Part shown: positions 46,345 through 56,277 of the stretch, piece after piece
Numbering within the stretch: position 1 is the stretch's first letter
Layout: each line of letters starts with the position of its first letter
Assembly: GCA_018340375.1 (NCBI GenBank)
Contig: JAFFJZ010000004.1
Coordinates: 34,198,001 to 34,262,000, forward strand
Length of the DNA: 64,000 nucleotides
Direction of reading: 5' to 3'
Origin: Gonatopus flavifemur
Lineage: Eukaryota; Arthropoda; Insecta; Hymenoptera; Dryinidae
Notes under the pieces: generated by a model
The model's database searches: none
What the model saw: the letters and a program-made list of their open reading frames with translations, nothing else
What the model was told of the DNA's origin: nothing
Translations under genes and position numbers: made by a program

Positions 46345-48900
46345 AAGGTTCATAACCTTCATATATACGTAAAAAAGTTGCCCCACACAGAGGCAATTCT
46401 GTATGATTTTTCACAGTCCGAAAATTATGTTTTTCCGATATTCCAAAGCTCATAACTTCTAAACTAAGGAGGTACGAAAGATGGAACTTGCAGGAAATAT
46501 TCTCAATAGGTCCCCGAACTATAATCCAGTCATAGAAGAGTTGCCCCAGTCAGTGGTAATACTCTGTGATTTTTCAAATTGGGCGAATTATGTTTTTTCC
46601 ATATTCCAAACCTACTAGCTTCTAACCCAAAGAGGTACAAACGATGAAACTCGCAAGAAATATTGTCAAGAGGTTCCGGAATTCAATTTAGAAAAGTTGC
46701 CTGAGTCAGGGGCGATGTTGTGTGATTTTTCAAAGTTCCGAAACTGTGTTTCTTCGATATTCCAAGGCTCATAACTTCCAAACCAAGGATGGACAAACCA
46801 TAAACCTCGCAGGGAATATCCTCAATAGGTCCTGGAAATTCAATCCATACATAGAAAACTTGCCCCAGTCAAGGGCAATGTTGGGTGATTTTTCAAAGGT
46901 CCGAAACTATTTTTCTCCGATATTCCTGAATTCATTACTCCTAAACCAAGGAGGTACAAACGATGAAACTTGCAGGGAACATTCTCGAGAGCACCCTGAA
47001 CTATAATTTGTTCATAGGATAATTGCCCACGTCAGGGGCGATTCTGTATGATTCTTAAACGTTCGATGAACATGCATTTCGTATCTTCCAAGGATAATAA
47101 CTTCTGAACCAAGGAGGTACAAACGGAGGAACGTGCAGGGAATATTCTCTAGAGGTGCCCAAACCCAAATTCATATATGAGAAAGTTGCCCCAGTCAGGG
47201 GCGATTCTGTATGTTTCTCAGACGTTCGAAAATCATGTGTTTTTTATGTTCCAAGGATCATAACTTCTGAACCAACGAGGTAAAAACGATGAAAGTCGCA
47301 GGAAATATTCTCTAGAGGTCCCCGAACTTAATTTCTACATAGAAAAGTTGCCCGAGTCAGGGGCGATGTTGTGTGATTTTTCAAATTCAAAAAATGATGT
47401 GTTTCTCGTGTTCCAAGGATCATGACTTCTGAACCAAGGGGGTACAAACGATTAAACTCGGTGGTAATATTCTCAACAGGTCCTCGAACTATAATCTACA
47501 CATACAAAAGTTCCCCTACCCACATAGACAAACAGATATCCTTTCGAAATTTCAAAGATGTCTTGCGACTTCGCAAGATGTCTCACAAACTGTTCTAAAA
47601 GATATCTAAAAGAAGTCTGAAAGATGTCTTATGCGACAGTTTTAGACATCCAAAACATGTCTTGAGTAAGACATCTTTTAGAACTGTTGCTAGATATCTA
47701 GAAGAAAAAGATTTTTAATTTAGGCCTATAATCATTATCGGTATATTATTATATTATTAATATTGTGATTTTGATTTTCAAGATATCCAAAAGATGTCTT
47801 CTATTAAATCTTTAAAGACATCTTTGAAATAAAATCTATTAGACATCTTCAAGATAACTTCAAGAGACTTCTTAGAAATGTCTTCAGTGAGACATCTAAA
47901 AGAAGTCGATAAGCTGTCTTTTAGAAATGTCGAGAAGATGTCTTTTCTTAGACATCTTTTAGATGTCTTCAAGTCCGTATGTTTATTCGGTAGTCAGCGG
48001 CAATGATGTGTGATTTTTGAAATTCAAAAAATTATGTTGCTTCGATATTCCAACGCCGATAACCTCAAAATCAAGCGGGCACGCATGATGAAAATACCAG
48101 AGACCATTCTCCGGTGGTTCCCGAACTATAATTCATACATAGAAAAATTTCCCCAGTCATGGGAGAGGCTGTGTGATTTTTCGAAGTTCAAAAATTATGT
48201 TCCTCTGATATTCTAAGGCTCATAACTTCTGGACTGATGAGGTACAAACGATGAAACCTGCAAGGGATATTCTCAAGAGGTCTTTGAACCACAATCTATA
48301 CATAGAGATGTTGCCCCAGTCAGGGGCAATTCTGTTTCCATTTTCAAAGATCGAAAATCATGTTTTTTGTCATGTTCCAAAGCTCATAACTGCTAAACCA
48401 AGGAGCTGTTGAAGATCTAAGTTGCAGGGAATATTGTCTAAAGGTTCTCAAACTGAAATTCACACATAGGAAAGTTGCCCAAGCTAAGGGCGATTCTGTA
48501 TGATATTTGAACGTTCGAAAATCCAGTGTTTCTTATGTTCCAAAGCTTATGGCTTCCAAACCAAATAGGTATAAACATTGAAACTTGCAGAGGATATTCT
48601 CAAAAGATCCTTGAATCTATACATGGAAATGTTTCCCCAGTCAGGGGCAATGCTGTATGATTTTTCAAATCTCAAAAGTCATGTTTCTTCGATAGTCCAA
48701 CGCTCATACCCTCCAAACAAAGGAGGTCCGAACGATGGAACTCGCGAGGAATATTCTCAAAAGGTCCTCGACCTATGATCTATACATAGAAAAGTTGCCC
48801 CAGTCAGGGGCAATGCTGTATGATTGCTCAAACTTACATAATTATGTTTTTTCGATATTTCCAGGCTGATAACTTCTAACCCATGAAAGTGCAAACGGTG
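46345..48900 (+). repeat. Right array of 162-163-bp monomers (about 13 units)
   Basis: The marker TTGCCCCAGTCAGGGGC or variants starts at 46378, 46541, 46697, 46860, 47023, 47186, 47348, 47510, 48149, 48311, 48475, 48632 and 48795. Steps are 156-165 bp once the 474 bp of the nested MITE and its TA are removed. The marker itself is an imperfect palindrome (GCCCC ... GGGGC). Confidence 0.9.
47519..47990. mobile_element. AGATGTCTT-motif MITE nested in a monomer, TA duplication
   Basis: TA at 47517-47518 and 47991-47992. Removing the 472 bp and one TA restores the monomer marker TTCCCCTAGTCAGCGGC in register. The interior is a dense degenerate reiteration of AAGACATCTT/AAGATGTCTT on both strands. 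Ends are only loosely inverted (CCCACATAGACAAAC and CCGAATAAACATAC). Confidence 0.85.
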
Positions 48901-49040
48901 GCACTGATAGGTACCACTCACTCTTACTGACACTACTTCGGTACATCACAAATAGTTCCAGTCACACCCTGGAGGACTCTCATCCCCGTTAAGAATCTCA
49001 GATTTATTGGAAAATTTTCTTTTACGCCCAATCAGTTTTC

Positions 49041-50110
49041 CACCTGTAACTGTTTCCCCTTTTCGAGTTTTTCCGGAAAATCCTATGTGGTACAATCAAT
49101 TACCGTCTGATACCTCTCAAATGAGCTCTCACTCCTCAAAATCAGTGGAAATCGGGGGCAATCGATTTTTTAAAATCCCTATAACTTTTTTCTTTTCGAT
49201 GTACCAACGAAATTTTTGTATTACAATCAGGTATTACCAAAGCTTTTCCCCATGCCATGAAAAAAAATTTTTTTCTTCACATCGGGGGCAACTTTATACA
49301 GGTCATTTTAAACCTGTAAATACATCACAAACTCAGATATCCCAGAATGTTTCGTTAGCCTATTCATTTTGAATCTTTAGTGCCATCTGAGTGCAATTCG
49401 GTCCTCGCCAACTGAAAGAGCGATCTGGGAAATAGTGGGTCAGTTATGTCTGCCAAAAATTTTTCATGACTCATACGTCATTCGCAATGTTTGGAATGAC
49501 AGTTAACATCCTCAATTCTTCAGTGTCAATGGGTTAACAAGATCTTCAAACATTCGTGGAACCTTCACGTACATTCGTTGAACGTTCCTTGAATTCTCAG
49601 ATGTTTGTTCAATGTTCATTGAACGTTTGACGGCCATCTCTTGCTCTTAAGTAGGGAGGGAACACTAGTGCCGAAATACTAAAAACATTCTCTGGATTTC
49701 TCAAAAATATTTGAATACGCATTCAACATATCCCTTTCAATCCTGGCAGGAGAAAGTCATTGAACTTTTTTTCAACTGTGCTGCATTCCACCCACAACTC
49801 CAACATATATTTCCATTGAAAACAAACGGAAATCACAAAATGACAGAAAAATTTCAAGAGATTCAATCATTTTTGGTGAAATTTCGAGAAGTTACTCTGG
49901 CTCTTTTGAAATGATCTGAAATTCGGTGATTTTCATTCATTTTAGCAAAAGTGTGTCTTGGAGTGGCTCTTATTTTGGGGATTTTTGAATTCTTCTGGTC
50001 TCATCCATTAAAAAAGTTCCGATTCCTATGAAAATGAAGTACGTAAAATCTCACTCCGATTGAACCATGTCAACATGTGCCACAAAGAGCCCAAAGTTTC
50101 GTTATATATT
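49041..50110. other. Unassigned DNA
   Basis: No supported gene. AACGTTC-like units at 49560-49630 echo the hairpin at 27046-27212, and GGGAACACTAGTGCCGAAAT at 49657 resembles one end of the 33-kb twins. Confidence 0.35.
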
Positions 50111-50380
50111 TACACGGAAAAAAATCCCATGTAAATTCTACATTGGTTGTTGTTAATTTAACACAACAGCTCACATAAATGCAATTGGAGTAAAATTTAC
50201 ATTGGAACCAATGTTATATTTACATTGTTACTGAATTCAATGAGAGTCGCGTTGCTGTGAAGTAACTATGAAAACAATGTAAATTCAACAGAACTGTGTA
50301 GTGAATTTTACATAAGATCCACACTGTAATCGTTACTTCATTTCTCATGTAATTTTTACATGGTCATTTTTTTCCGTGTA
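50111..50380. mobile_element. Clan-B MITE with TTACATTGTAAAT interior
   Basis: TACACGGAAAAAAATCCCAT at the left, and its complement ending TTTTTTTCCGTGTA at the right. TA borders form the target duplication. Degenerate ACATTGTAAATT units fill the interior. Confidence 0.85.
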
Positions 50381-50387
50381 GATTCTA

Positions 50388-51665
50388 TTAGGTGTATAAG
50401 TTTACTTCCGCCGTTTTTTCCCAAAACTTGAGGCTGTATTCTCAAAAAGTAAATACATACTTATGATTCAAAGTACTGGCCGTCACTAACCACTACTTCT
50501 TCCCATCTTTTTGGCAATTGTCGGGTCCCATCTCGGAAAAGCGATGCATCTTTTGAGGTGATCCACGAATCGATCCATTCTTCAACTTGTTCATAAGAAT
50601 GAAAATGCTGATCAATCAGGCCGTGTGCCATCGATCGAAATGAGTAGTAGTCGGAAGGAGCAATGCCTGGAGAGTCCAGCGAATGGGATGAGACTTCCCA
50701 TTTTCGTGTTTCCAAATATGTCTTGGCCGGTTTTGAGACATGTGGCCAAGCATTATCATGTTGGAGGATAACTTTATCGTGTTTTTCTTGGTACTGTGGC
50801 CGTTTCTCCTTCAATGTTCATCAAATGCGTTCGATATCGATCCCCTGTGATGGTTTCACTCGGTTTCAATAACTCATAATACACGACACCGAGCTGATCC
50901 CACCAAATGCAGAGCATAACCTTGGCACCATAAATATTTGGTTTAGCCGTCACCGTGGGGACATGTCCGGGCATTCCCCAAAATTTTCTGCACTCGGGAC
51001 TATCGTATTGGACGCATTTTTCGTCGCCGGTCACAATGCGGTGTGAACACCTCTTTCGATCCTGTATTTGAAGCAGCTGTTCACAAGTAAAGAAACGTCG
51101 TTCAACATCTCTTGGTTTCAATTCGTGAGGGACTCAATTCCGCTGTTTCTGAATCATTCCCATGGCTTTGAGGCGTTTCGAAATGGTTTGTTGAGTTACT
51201 CCCAATGATTCTGCCAATTCTTCTGACGTTCGGCACGAGTATTCATCAAGTAATGCCTCTAATTCGGAATCTTCAAAAATTTTCTCTTTTCCACCACCAT
51301 GTCGGTCCTCGACATTAAAATTACCCTTCTTGAAACGTTGAAACCATTCACGACACGTTCTTTCATTCAAAGCAGCCTCGCCGTGAGTACTTGAAAACAT
51401 TCGATGAGCCTCAGCCGCAGTTTTCTACAAATGAAAGCAGAAAATCAGAACTTCGCGCCAATGACGAGAATTCGGCTCAAAAACTGACATCTTTGATCGA
51501 GTACAAATTCATGATATAATCCAAAATTCATCAATATGAAGATTTTGTTATGTTGATAAATGTCCACCCTTATTGTGTGACATTCATTACCTAACCTATT
51601 TCAACCGCCATCTACCGACGCAACCATCTATTGAAAACGACGGAGGCAAAGTTGTACACCTAATA
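50388..51665 (-). mobile_element. mariner element, mauritiana subfamily, inactive
   Basis: 1278 bp between TA dinucleotides (50386-50387 and 51666-51667), with ends TTAGGTGTATAAGTTTACTT and TTAGGTGTACAACTTTGCCT, about 28-30 bp of imperfect inverted repeat. This is the usual size and layout of an animal mariner. It begins 7 bp after the preceding MITE and ends 34 bp before the DD41D element. Confidence 0.95.
50461..51490 (-). pseudogene. mariner transposase (DD34D), at least three disabling lesions
   Basis: Read on the minus strand from the ATG at 51490 (MSVFEPNS...). The N-terminal helix-turn-helix includes ERTCREWFQRFKKGNF, and the linker motif WVPHEL is present but its Trp codon is TGA (about 51131-51133). 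Catalytic Asp are in VTGDEK, LQHDNAWPH and APSDYY, with 34 residues between the second and third, giving DD34D. The lesions are a TAG after the VLIFCFHL motif near the start, the WVPHEL stop, and a frameshift around 50815-50825 between the first and second Asp. YSPD has become DSPG, and the HDNARPH and GDEKW motifs are altered. Normal length would be about 345 residues. Confidence 0.95.
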
Positions 51666-51699
51666 TATATAAACTATGTATAAACTATGTATACATGTA

Positions 51700-52088
51700 C
51701 AGGGTGGGGCATTTAAAGTGTCGCGGGCGTTTTTTCCAAAAATAAAGTGAGATACGAGAAAATTTTTCGGACAAAAGTTGTAGGGTACCGAGGGGGACAT
51801 CCGATGGTGGCCTTGGCTTTGACCTCAAATCTCATCTTTAAGGGCATTCTGAGATCAACTCTTGTTCTTTAAATAGCATCTCATATTATTTACTGCAGAT
51901 TTGGATTCTAGGTCAAAAACCAAGAAACTTTTGTCTGAACCATTTTCCTGAAATCCGCAAAAATGGCGCTCTAATCGATATTGTTCCATTTTGAATCTGA
52001 CATTCGAATAACTCGAAAACGAAGGGTCTTGCAAAAGAATGTTTCGTACAAAAGTTGTCAATACACAACACATTTCAATCGTCTACAT
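51700..52088 (+). repeat. Left inverted end of DD41D copy 2 (389 bp)
   Basis: Reverse complement of most of 53289-53731. It lacks a ~54-bp segment (around TTATACCCCATCACCTCCG in the other arm). Confidence 0.92.
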
Positions 52089-52210
52089 TACCACCATTCA
52101 GAGCTCACGCGATGTAAACAAACGACGGGGTTCAGTGAAAATTCACGATTTTGAAAGTCAGTTTGTCAGTTACATTTGATTATTACTTGGTTTATGACAA
52201 ATTGAAAATC

Positions 52211-53275
52211 ATGGATATCCGATACACGGTTTCTGAAAAGATCGATATGATCTACATTTACGGTGAAGTGCATAAGAACCCCAGACAAGCATATGACTTG
52301 TATGCAGAACGATTTCCTGAAAGAACAACGCCATCCATTAGGTATTTTCAACGCATTACAAAATTATTCTCAGAAACGGGAAGTGTTACAAGGGAAAAAC
52401 GACATCGAATGAGAACTGTTAGCGGAGAAAATGCGGAAGTTAATGTACTAGCTGCAGTAGCCAATAATCCACACGTGAGCTCTCGTGAAATTGAACTCCA
52501 TTCGGGAATTTCTCGAAGAAGTGTTCTTCGAATACTGAAACGTCACAAATTCCATCCGTATCACATTTGTTTGCATCAAGACCTTCACGGTGATGATTTC
52601 GAAAATCGTGTACAGTTTTGTCGATGGGGTCTAGCGCAAATGCTCAATAACAACTTCATCAACATATTATTTTCTGATGAGTCGACGTTCACCAATCATG
52701 GTCAAGTAAATCGACATAATATGCATTACTGGGCGACAGAAAATCCAAGATGGTTACGTCAAGTAGAGCATCAAAGACAATGGGCTGTGAATGTTTGGTG
52801 TGGTATTTTTCGATCTCGACTAATTGGACCGTACTTCATTGCAGATACGCTAAATGGAGAGAAGTACAGACATTTCTTAGATCAAGTACTTCCAACATTA
52901 CTTGAAGACATACCTATTCAGGAACGATTGAATATGTGGTATCAACACGATGGTTGTCCATCCCATTATGCAGTCATAGCTCGAGAAATATTGGACAGAG
53001 ATTATCCTGGACGATGGATAGGACGTCGTGGACCAGTTCATTGGCCTGCCCGTTCTCCGGATCTTACTTCTCCAGATTTTTTTTTATGGGGATACATAAA
53101 AGATACAGTTTATCAACAAGCCCCGACTACACCTGAGAATATGCGTCAACGAATCATCAATGCATGCGCGAGCATCAATGAAGATATTTTAGCACGAGTT
53201 CAGCAATCTTTTGTAAAACGTTTTGAAATGTGTATTGAAGTCGAAGGCCATCATTTTGAGCATCTACTGCATTAA
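52211..53275 (+). CDS. DD41D Tc1/mariner-type transposase, intact (354 aa)
   Basis: This would catalyse cut-and-paste transposition at TA sites. The ATG at 52211 (MDIRYTVSEK) is the first in frame. The frame is also open for 20 codons upstream but without an ATG. Residues ~5-55 and ~72-115 form two helix-turn-helix-like regions (SRRSVLRILKRH in the second). The catalytic triad is D156 (LFSDESTF), D247 (WYQHDGCPSH) and D289 (SPDLTSPDFFLWGY), with 41 residues between the last two. DD41D is the spacing reported for the rosa-type branch of the Tc1/mariner superfamily in insects. My placement rests on the spacing and motif style, and a tree is needed. Single exon, stop TAA. The sister copy differs at five codons. 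Confidence 0.95.
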   Translation: MDIRYTVSEKIDMIYIYGEVHKNPRQAYDLYAERFPERTTPSIRYFQRITKLFSETGSVTREKRHRMRTVSGENAEVNVLAAVANNPHVSSREIELHSGISRRSVLRILKRHKFHPYHICLHQDLHGDDFENRVQFCRWGLAQMLNNNFINILFSDESTFTNHGQVNRHNMHYWATENPRWLRQVEHQRQWAVNVWCGIFRSRLIGPYFIADTLNGEKYRHFLDQVLPTLLEDIPIQERLNMWYQHDGCPSHYAVIAREILDRDYPGRWIGRRGPVHWPARSPDLTSPDFFLWGYIKDTVYQQAPTTPENMRQRIINACASINEDILARVQQSFVKRFEMCIEVEGHHFEHLLH

Positions 53276-53288
53276 AATTATCCAAGTG

Positions 53289-53731
53289 ATGTAGACGATT
53301 GAAATGTGTTGTGTTTTGTCTGTTATACCCCATCACCTCCGTTTCAGTTCAAGGGGTCCCCCTTGGAATCAGACAACTTTTGTCCGAAACATTCTCCTCC
53401 AAGACCCTTCGTTTTCGAGTTATTCTAATGTCAGATTCAGTATGGAACAATATCGATTAGAGCGCCATCTTTGCGGATTTCAGGAAAATGGTTCAGACAA
53501 AAGTTTCTTGGTTTTTGATCTAGAATCCAAATCTGCAGTAAAAAATATGAGATGCTATTTAAAAAACAAGAGTTGACCTCAGAATGCCCTTGAAGATGAG
53601 ATTTGAGGTCAAAGCCAAGGCCACCATCGGATGTCCCCCTCGATACCCTACAATTTTTGTCCGAAAAATTTTCTCGTATCTCATTTTATTTTTGGAAAAA
53701 ACGCCCGCGACACTTTAAATGCCCCACCCTG
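53289..53731 (-). repeat. Right inverted end of DD41D copy 2 (443 bp)
   Basis: Partner of 51700-52088 with an extra ~54 bp. The same asymmetry is present in copy 1, so it was in the common ancestor. Confidence 0.92.
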
Positions 53732-53733
53732 TA

Positions 53734-54420
53734 TATAAGAAGAGAAAAAAATTATGAATCTGGGGGTTGTCTGGACCCTCCTGGATACACCCTTGGTTTT
53801 ATTTGATCAATTTGAGATATGTTGAATCTCTTCGGTCATATTATCGTTTATGATATGGAATTCACCTTTCTCCATTATATACTTTTTTTGTTATTCAATC
53901 GCGCTCATTCCTAAAATCATAGCTTGTAATAATAGAGTTGCTGGGTAGAAATTCAAGAGGGTTTCATGTTCTTCCGATTGGACTATCAAGCGTTTCGATG
54001 GATGTCGCCGTTTTTGAGATACAGCAAGAAATTTTGAAAACAACACAAAATTCCGAAACTTTCGGCTGTTTGCGGTACGTGTTAACATAGTTCAATTGAA
54101 CTGAGGTTTTCGCGTGCTTGATTTCGATGGGAATCGGATTTTTTTAGCGGTCGAGACCAGAAGAATTCAAAACTTTCTAAAATAGGGGACACCCTAGTAT
54201 CGTCGAATTATGGATCCAATTCAATACAGGTTTGACGGCAATTCAATGCCTTCTTTTCCGCCAGGGTATGTATGTACAGACTAAACTTAATTTGTACTGG
54301 AGCTTGCAAGAAGGAATAGACGCAACTCGATGATTGTTACTATTGCAAAAAAAGCACAGATGTGGTTAAGGATTAACTAACATAGTGATTCACAACAGTA
54401 TCGGTAAGGTATATAAGGTG
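53734..54420. other. Unassigned DNA
   Basis: No supported feature. Confidence 0.4.
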
Positions 54421-54493
54421 AATCCGGGAGAGGTGCCCCAGTAGTGGTCTTTCCGAAAACAGTCACCAGAACGCGGTATTGGCGATGCGCTTA

Positions 54494-54910
54494 CCCTGCT
54501 AAAAATTTCCTATAGAAAACGATAAAATTGTCCCTATCGGTTTCAATGTGGTTTCTGAAACTGGAATTCCCGATGCTGTATCATGGGTTTACGATCGAAT
54601 TTAATCGATTCTCATCGTATTCTATAGGTTTGAGGAAATATGTATCTGGTTTTATCGTGAAATTTCTATTGAAAAAGTAATAATTATTTGAAAAAATATA
54701 ACCTGTTGCCTTTCAAATAAGTGGTACATCTTCCATAGGAATTTTACGATAAAACCAGATACATACCTCTTAAACCCTATAGAATACGATAAGAATCGAT
54801 AAAATTTGATCGTAAATCCACGATACAGCATCGGGAATTTCAGTTTCAAAAACCAGATTGGAACCGATAGGAAAAATTTTATCGTTTTCTATGGGAAATT
54901 TTTAGCAGGG
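54494..54910. mobile_element. Clan-A hairpin MITE with TA flanks
   Basis: CCCTGCTAAAAATTTCCTAT at the left pairs with ATGGGAAATTTTTAGCAGGG at the right. Arms run about 170 bp, with CGATGCTGTATC / GATACAGCATCG and AAACCAGATACAT inside. TA lies on both sides. 417 bp. Confidence 0.9.
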
Positions 54911-55011
54911 TACCTTGCATTCGATGCGAGACTGTTGCGAAAAAAGGGTGACTCTGCCTTATTATTTTACGAAGCCTGGGAAAATATTTACAGTAAGTAT
55001 GATGTATTCCC

Positions 55012-55134
55012 TACACGGAAAAAAAGATGATGTTGGATTTACAATGTTTCGTTCGATCACCATAGAAATATTAGGGGTTTCTATGGTGATCGAACGAAAT
55101 GTTGTAAATCCAACATCATCTTTTTTTCCGTGTA
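55012..55134. mobile_element. Near-perfect 123-bp hairpin MITE, clan B
   Basis: TACACGGAAAAAAAGATGAT pairs with ATCATCTTTTTTTCCGTGTA. The arms of about 58 bp mismatch at only a few positions around a 7-base loop near ATTAGGG. TA borders. Confidence 0.93.
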
Positions 55135-55440
55135 CTCTGTTATAAGATCGTATGTCATATTCATGATTGGGATTCATCGACATGTGGGAATATTCAGCTA
55201 ATGAGAAGTGTTTACTAGTAGGAATAGATTCACTTTACTCCTCTGTGTAGTGGTCAGCCACCTTGGATCAGCTGTAACTTCATCAGCTGGAGGGGCATCT
55301 CTCCCGTATAACAGGATAGACGCCCCACCTCTTATCGGGTGAGATGCCTCATTATTATCATCCGGTATAGATGCTCCACATTCATGAATCCAACTTATGT
55401 ATAATTAATAATATACTGTACATGGATGTTATTTCAAATT

Positions 55441-55985
55441 ATGCCTACTACTTACAAAAACAATCCACAGAGGCAACTCGTGGTGCTTGGTCTGAAGAGC
55501 AATCAAAAGAAGCACTCACAAGAATGGATGCAGGAGAATTCGGAGTGAAAGAGGCCGCAAGATACTATGGAATTCCTTCTAGAACACTTCGTCGTCGAAG
55601 AGACGCCAATAATACCAGCAAAATTTCTTTGGGACCACAGAGTTTTTTTGGCGTAGACAATGAAAAACACCTTGCCAGGCATATCCAACGTCTGGAAAAA
55701 TCTGGATTCGCACCTGATCGAGAAACCATTCGAACTTTGGCTTATCAATTTGCTGAAAAACTTGGCCTGGATCATCCTTTCAATGCAGAAACTGGGATGG
55801 CTGGTTATGACCGGCTAAATTCGTTTCCGAGAAAGAATGAAGAGCTAAGTATCAGGCAGTCACAAGGTCTGTCAGTAGCCACAAGTGAGGGAATGAACCA
55901 AGAAAGTGTTGACCACTTCTTCCAACTTCTTCCTGAAACGTATACGGAGCATGATTCGTTTTCTTCGAATTATTTGAATATTTAG
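55441..55985 (+). pseudogene. Truncated pogo/Tigger-like transposase remnant
   Basis: This is the DNA-binding half of a pogo/Tigger/jerky-type protein. The region around WSEEQSKEALTRMDAG and GVKEAARYYGIPSRTLRRR is a psq-type helix-turn-helix. It is followed by KISLGPQSFF and by KHLARHIQRLEKSGFAPDRE, RTLAYQFAEKLG and a CENP-B-like tail (RLNSFPRKNEELSIRQSQG, VDHFFQLLPE). The likely ancestral start is the ATG at 55441 (MPTTYKNNPQR), which lies one frame off from the rest, so a single-base frameshift near 55465-55475 is inferred. The frame ends at 55985 before the first catalytic Asp (usually in NVDETG), so the DDE domain is missing. An AATAAA lies at 56019-56024. It could alternatively be a small domesticated gene with an upstream exon, since CAATCCACAG at 55461-55470 could serve as an acceptor. 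Confidence 0.75.
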
Positions 55986-56277
55986 TTCCATTCTGAGATG
56001 TATGTGTTTTTCGATTCCAATAAATACCTTTTCTAACTAATTTTCATACATTGAACTCGATTTAAACTAATGGGGCATCTATACCGAATGGGTGGGGTGT
56101 CTCACCCGAACTCTTGGGAGAGATGACCAAATATATCACTGCAGAAAAATTTGAATATTGCATTTCAAAAATTTTTTGTTCCAAATGTAATATAAACTAT
56201 TGATGTTCAATATATGTCGTCTTCATTCACCCGGTAATACATTTTCATCATCACCACAGCCATTGTTATGGAGTTAT

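Larger units (their letters stand above)
44410..49040. mobile_element. 4.6-kb foldback built of inverted arrays of a 162-163-bp monomer
   Basis: The outer arms are reverse complements (GATGAGAGTCCTCCAGGGTG at 44468 against CACCCTGGAGGACTCTCATC near 48966, and TCCAATGAATCTGAGATTCT against AGAATCTCAGATTTATTGGA). Inside, a monomer is arrayed in one orientation on the left and in the opposite on the right, with the switch at about 46340. The left arm is interrupted by about 1.2 kb of unrelated sequence (45005-46185) and the right arm by a MITE. No open frame is conserved between monomers, so the arrays are not coding. Confidence 0.85.
51700..53731 (+). mobile_element. DD41D Tc1/mariner-type transposon, copy 2, apparently intact
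   Basis: A 2032-bp element with TA at 51698-51699 and 53732-53733, ends CAGGGTGGGGCATTTAAAGT and the exact complement, long inverted ends and one uninterrupted transposase frame. The sister copy at 30205-32236 is the same length on the opposite strand. It is the only element in the window with no visible defect. Confidence 0.96.

Noticed and set aside
46345..48900. Regular direct repeats considered as a CRISPR array
   Set aside because: The period is about 162 bp with diverged whole-length monomers, no constant short repeat with unique spacers, and the context is eukaryotic.
49007..49372. A 121-codon frame at the right edge of the 4.6-kb foldback
   Set aside because: It crosses the end of the foldback arm into flanking DNA, and the peptide is unstructured and unrecognised.
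52151..52210. Extending the DD41D transposase start 60 bases upstream
   Set aside because: The frame is open but begins with TTG, not ATG. The ATG at 52211 is the first proper start, and the sister copy has it too.
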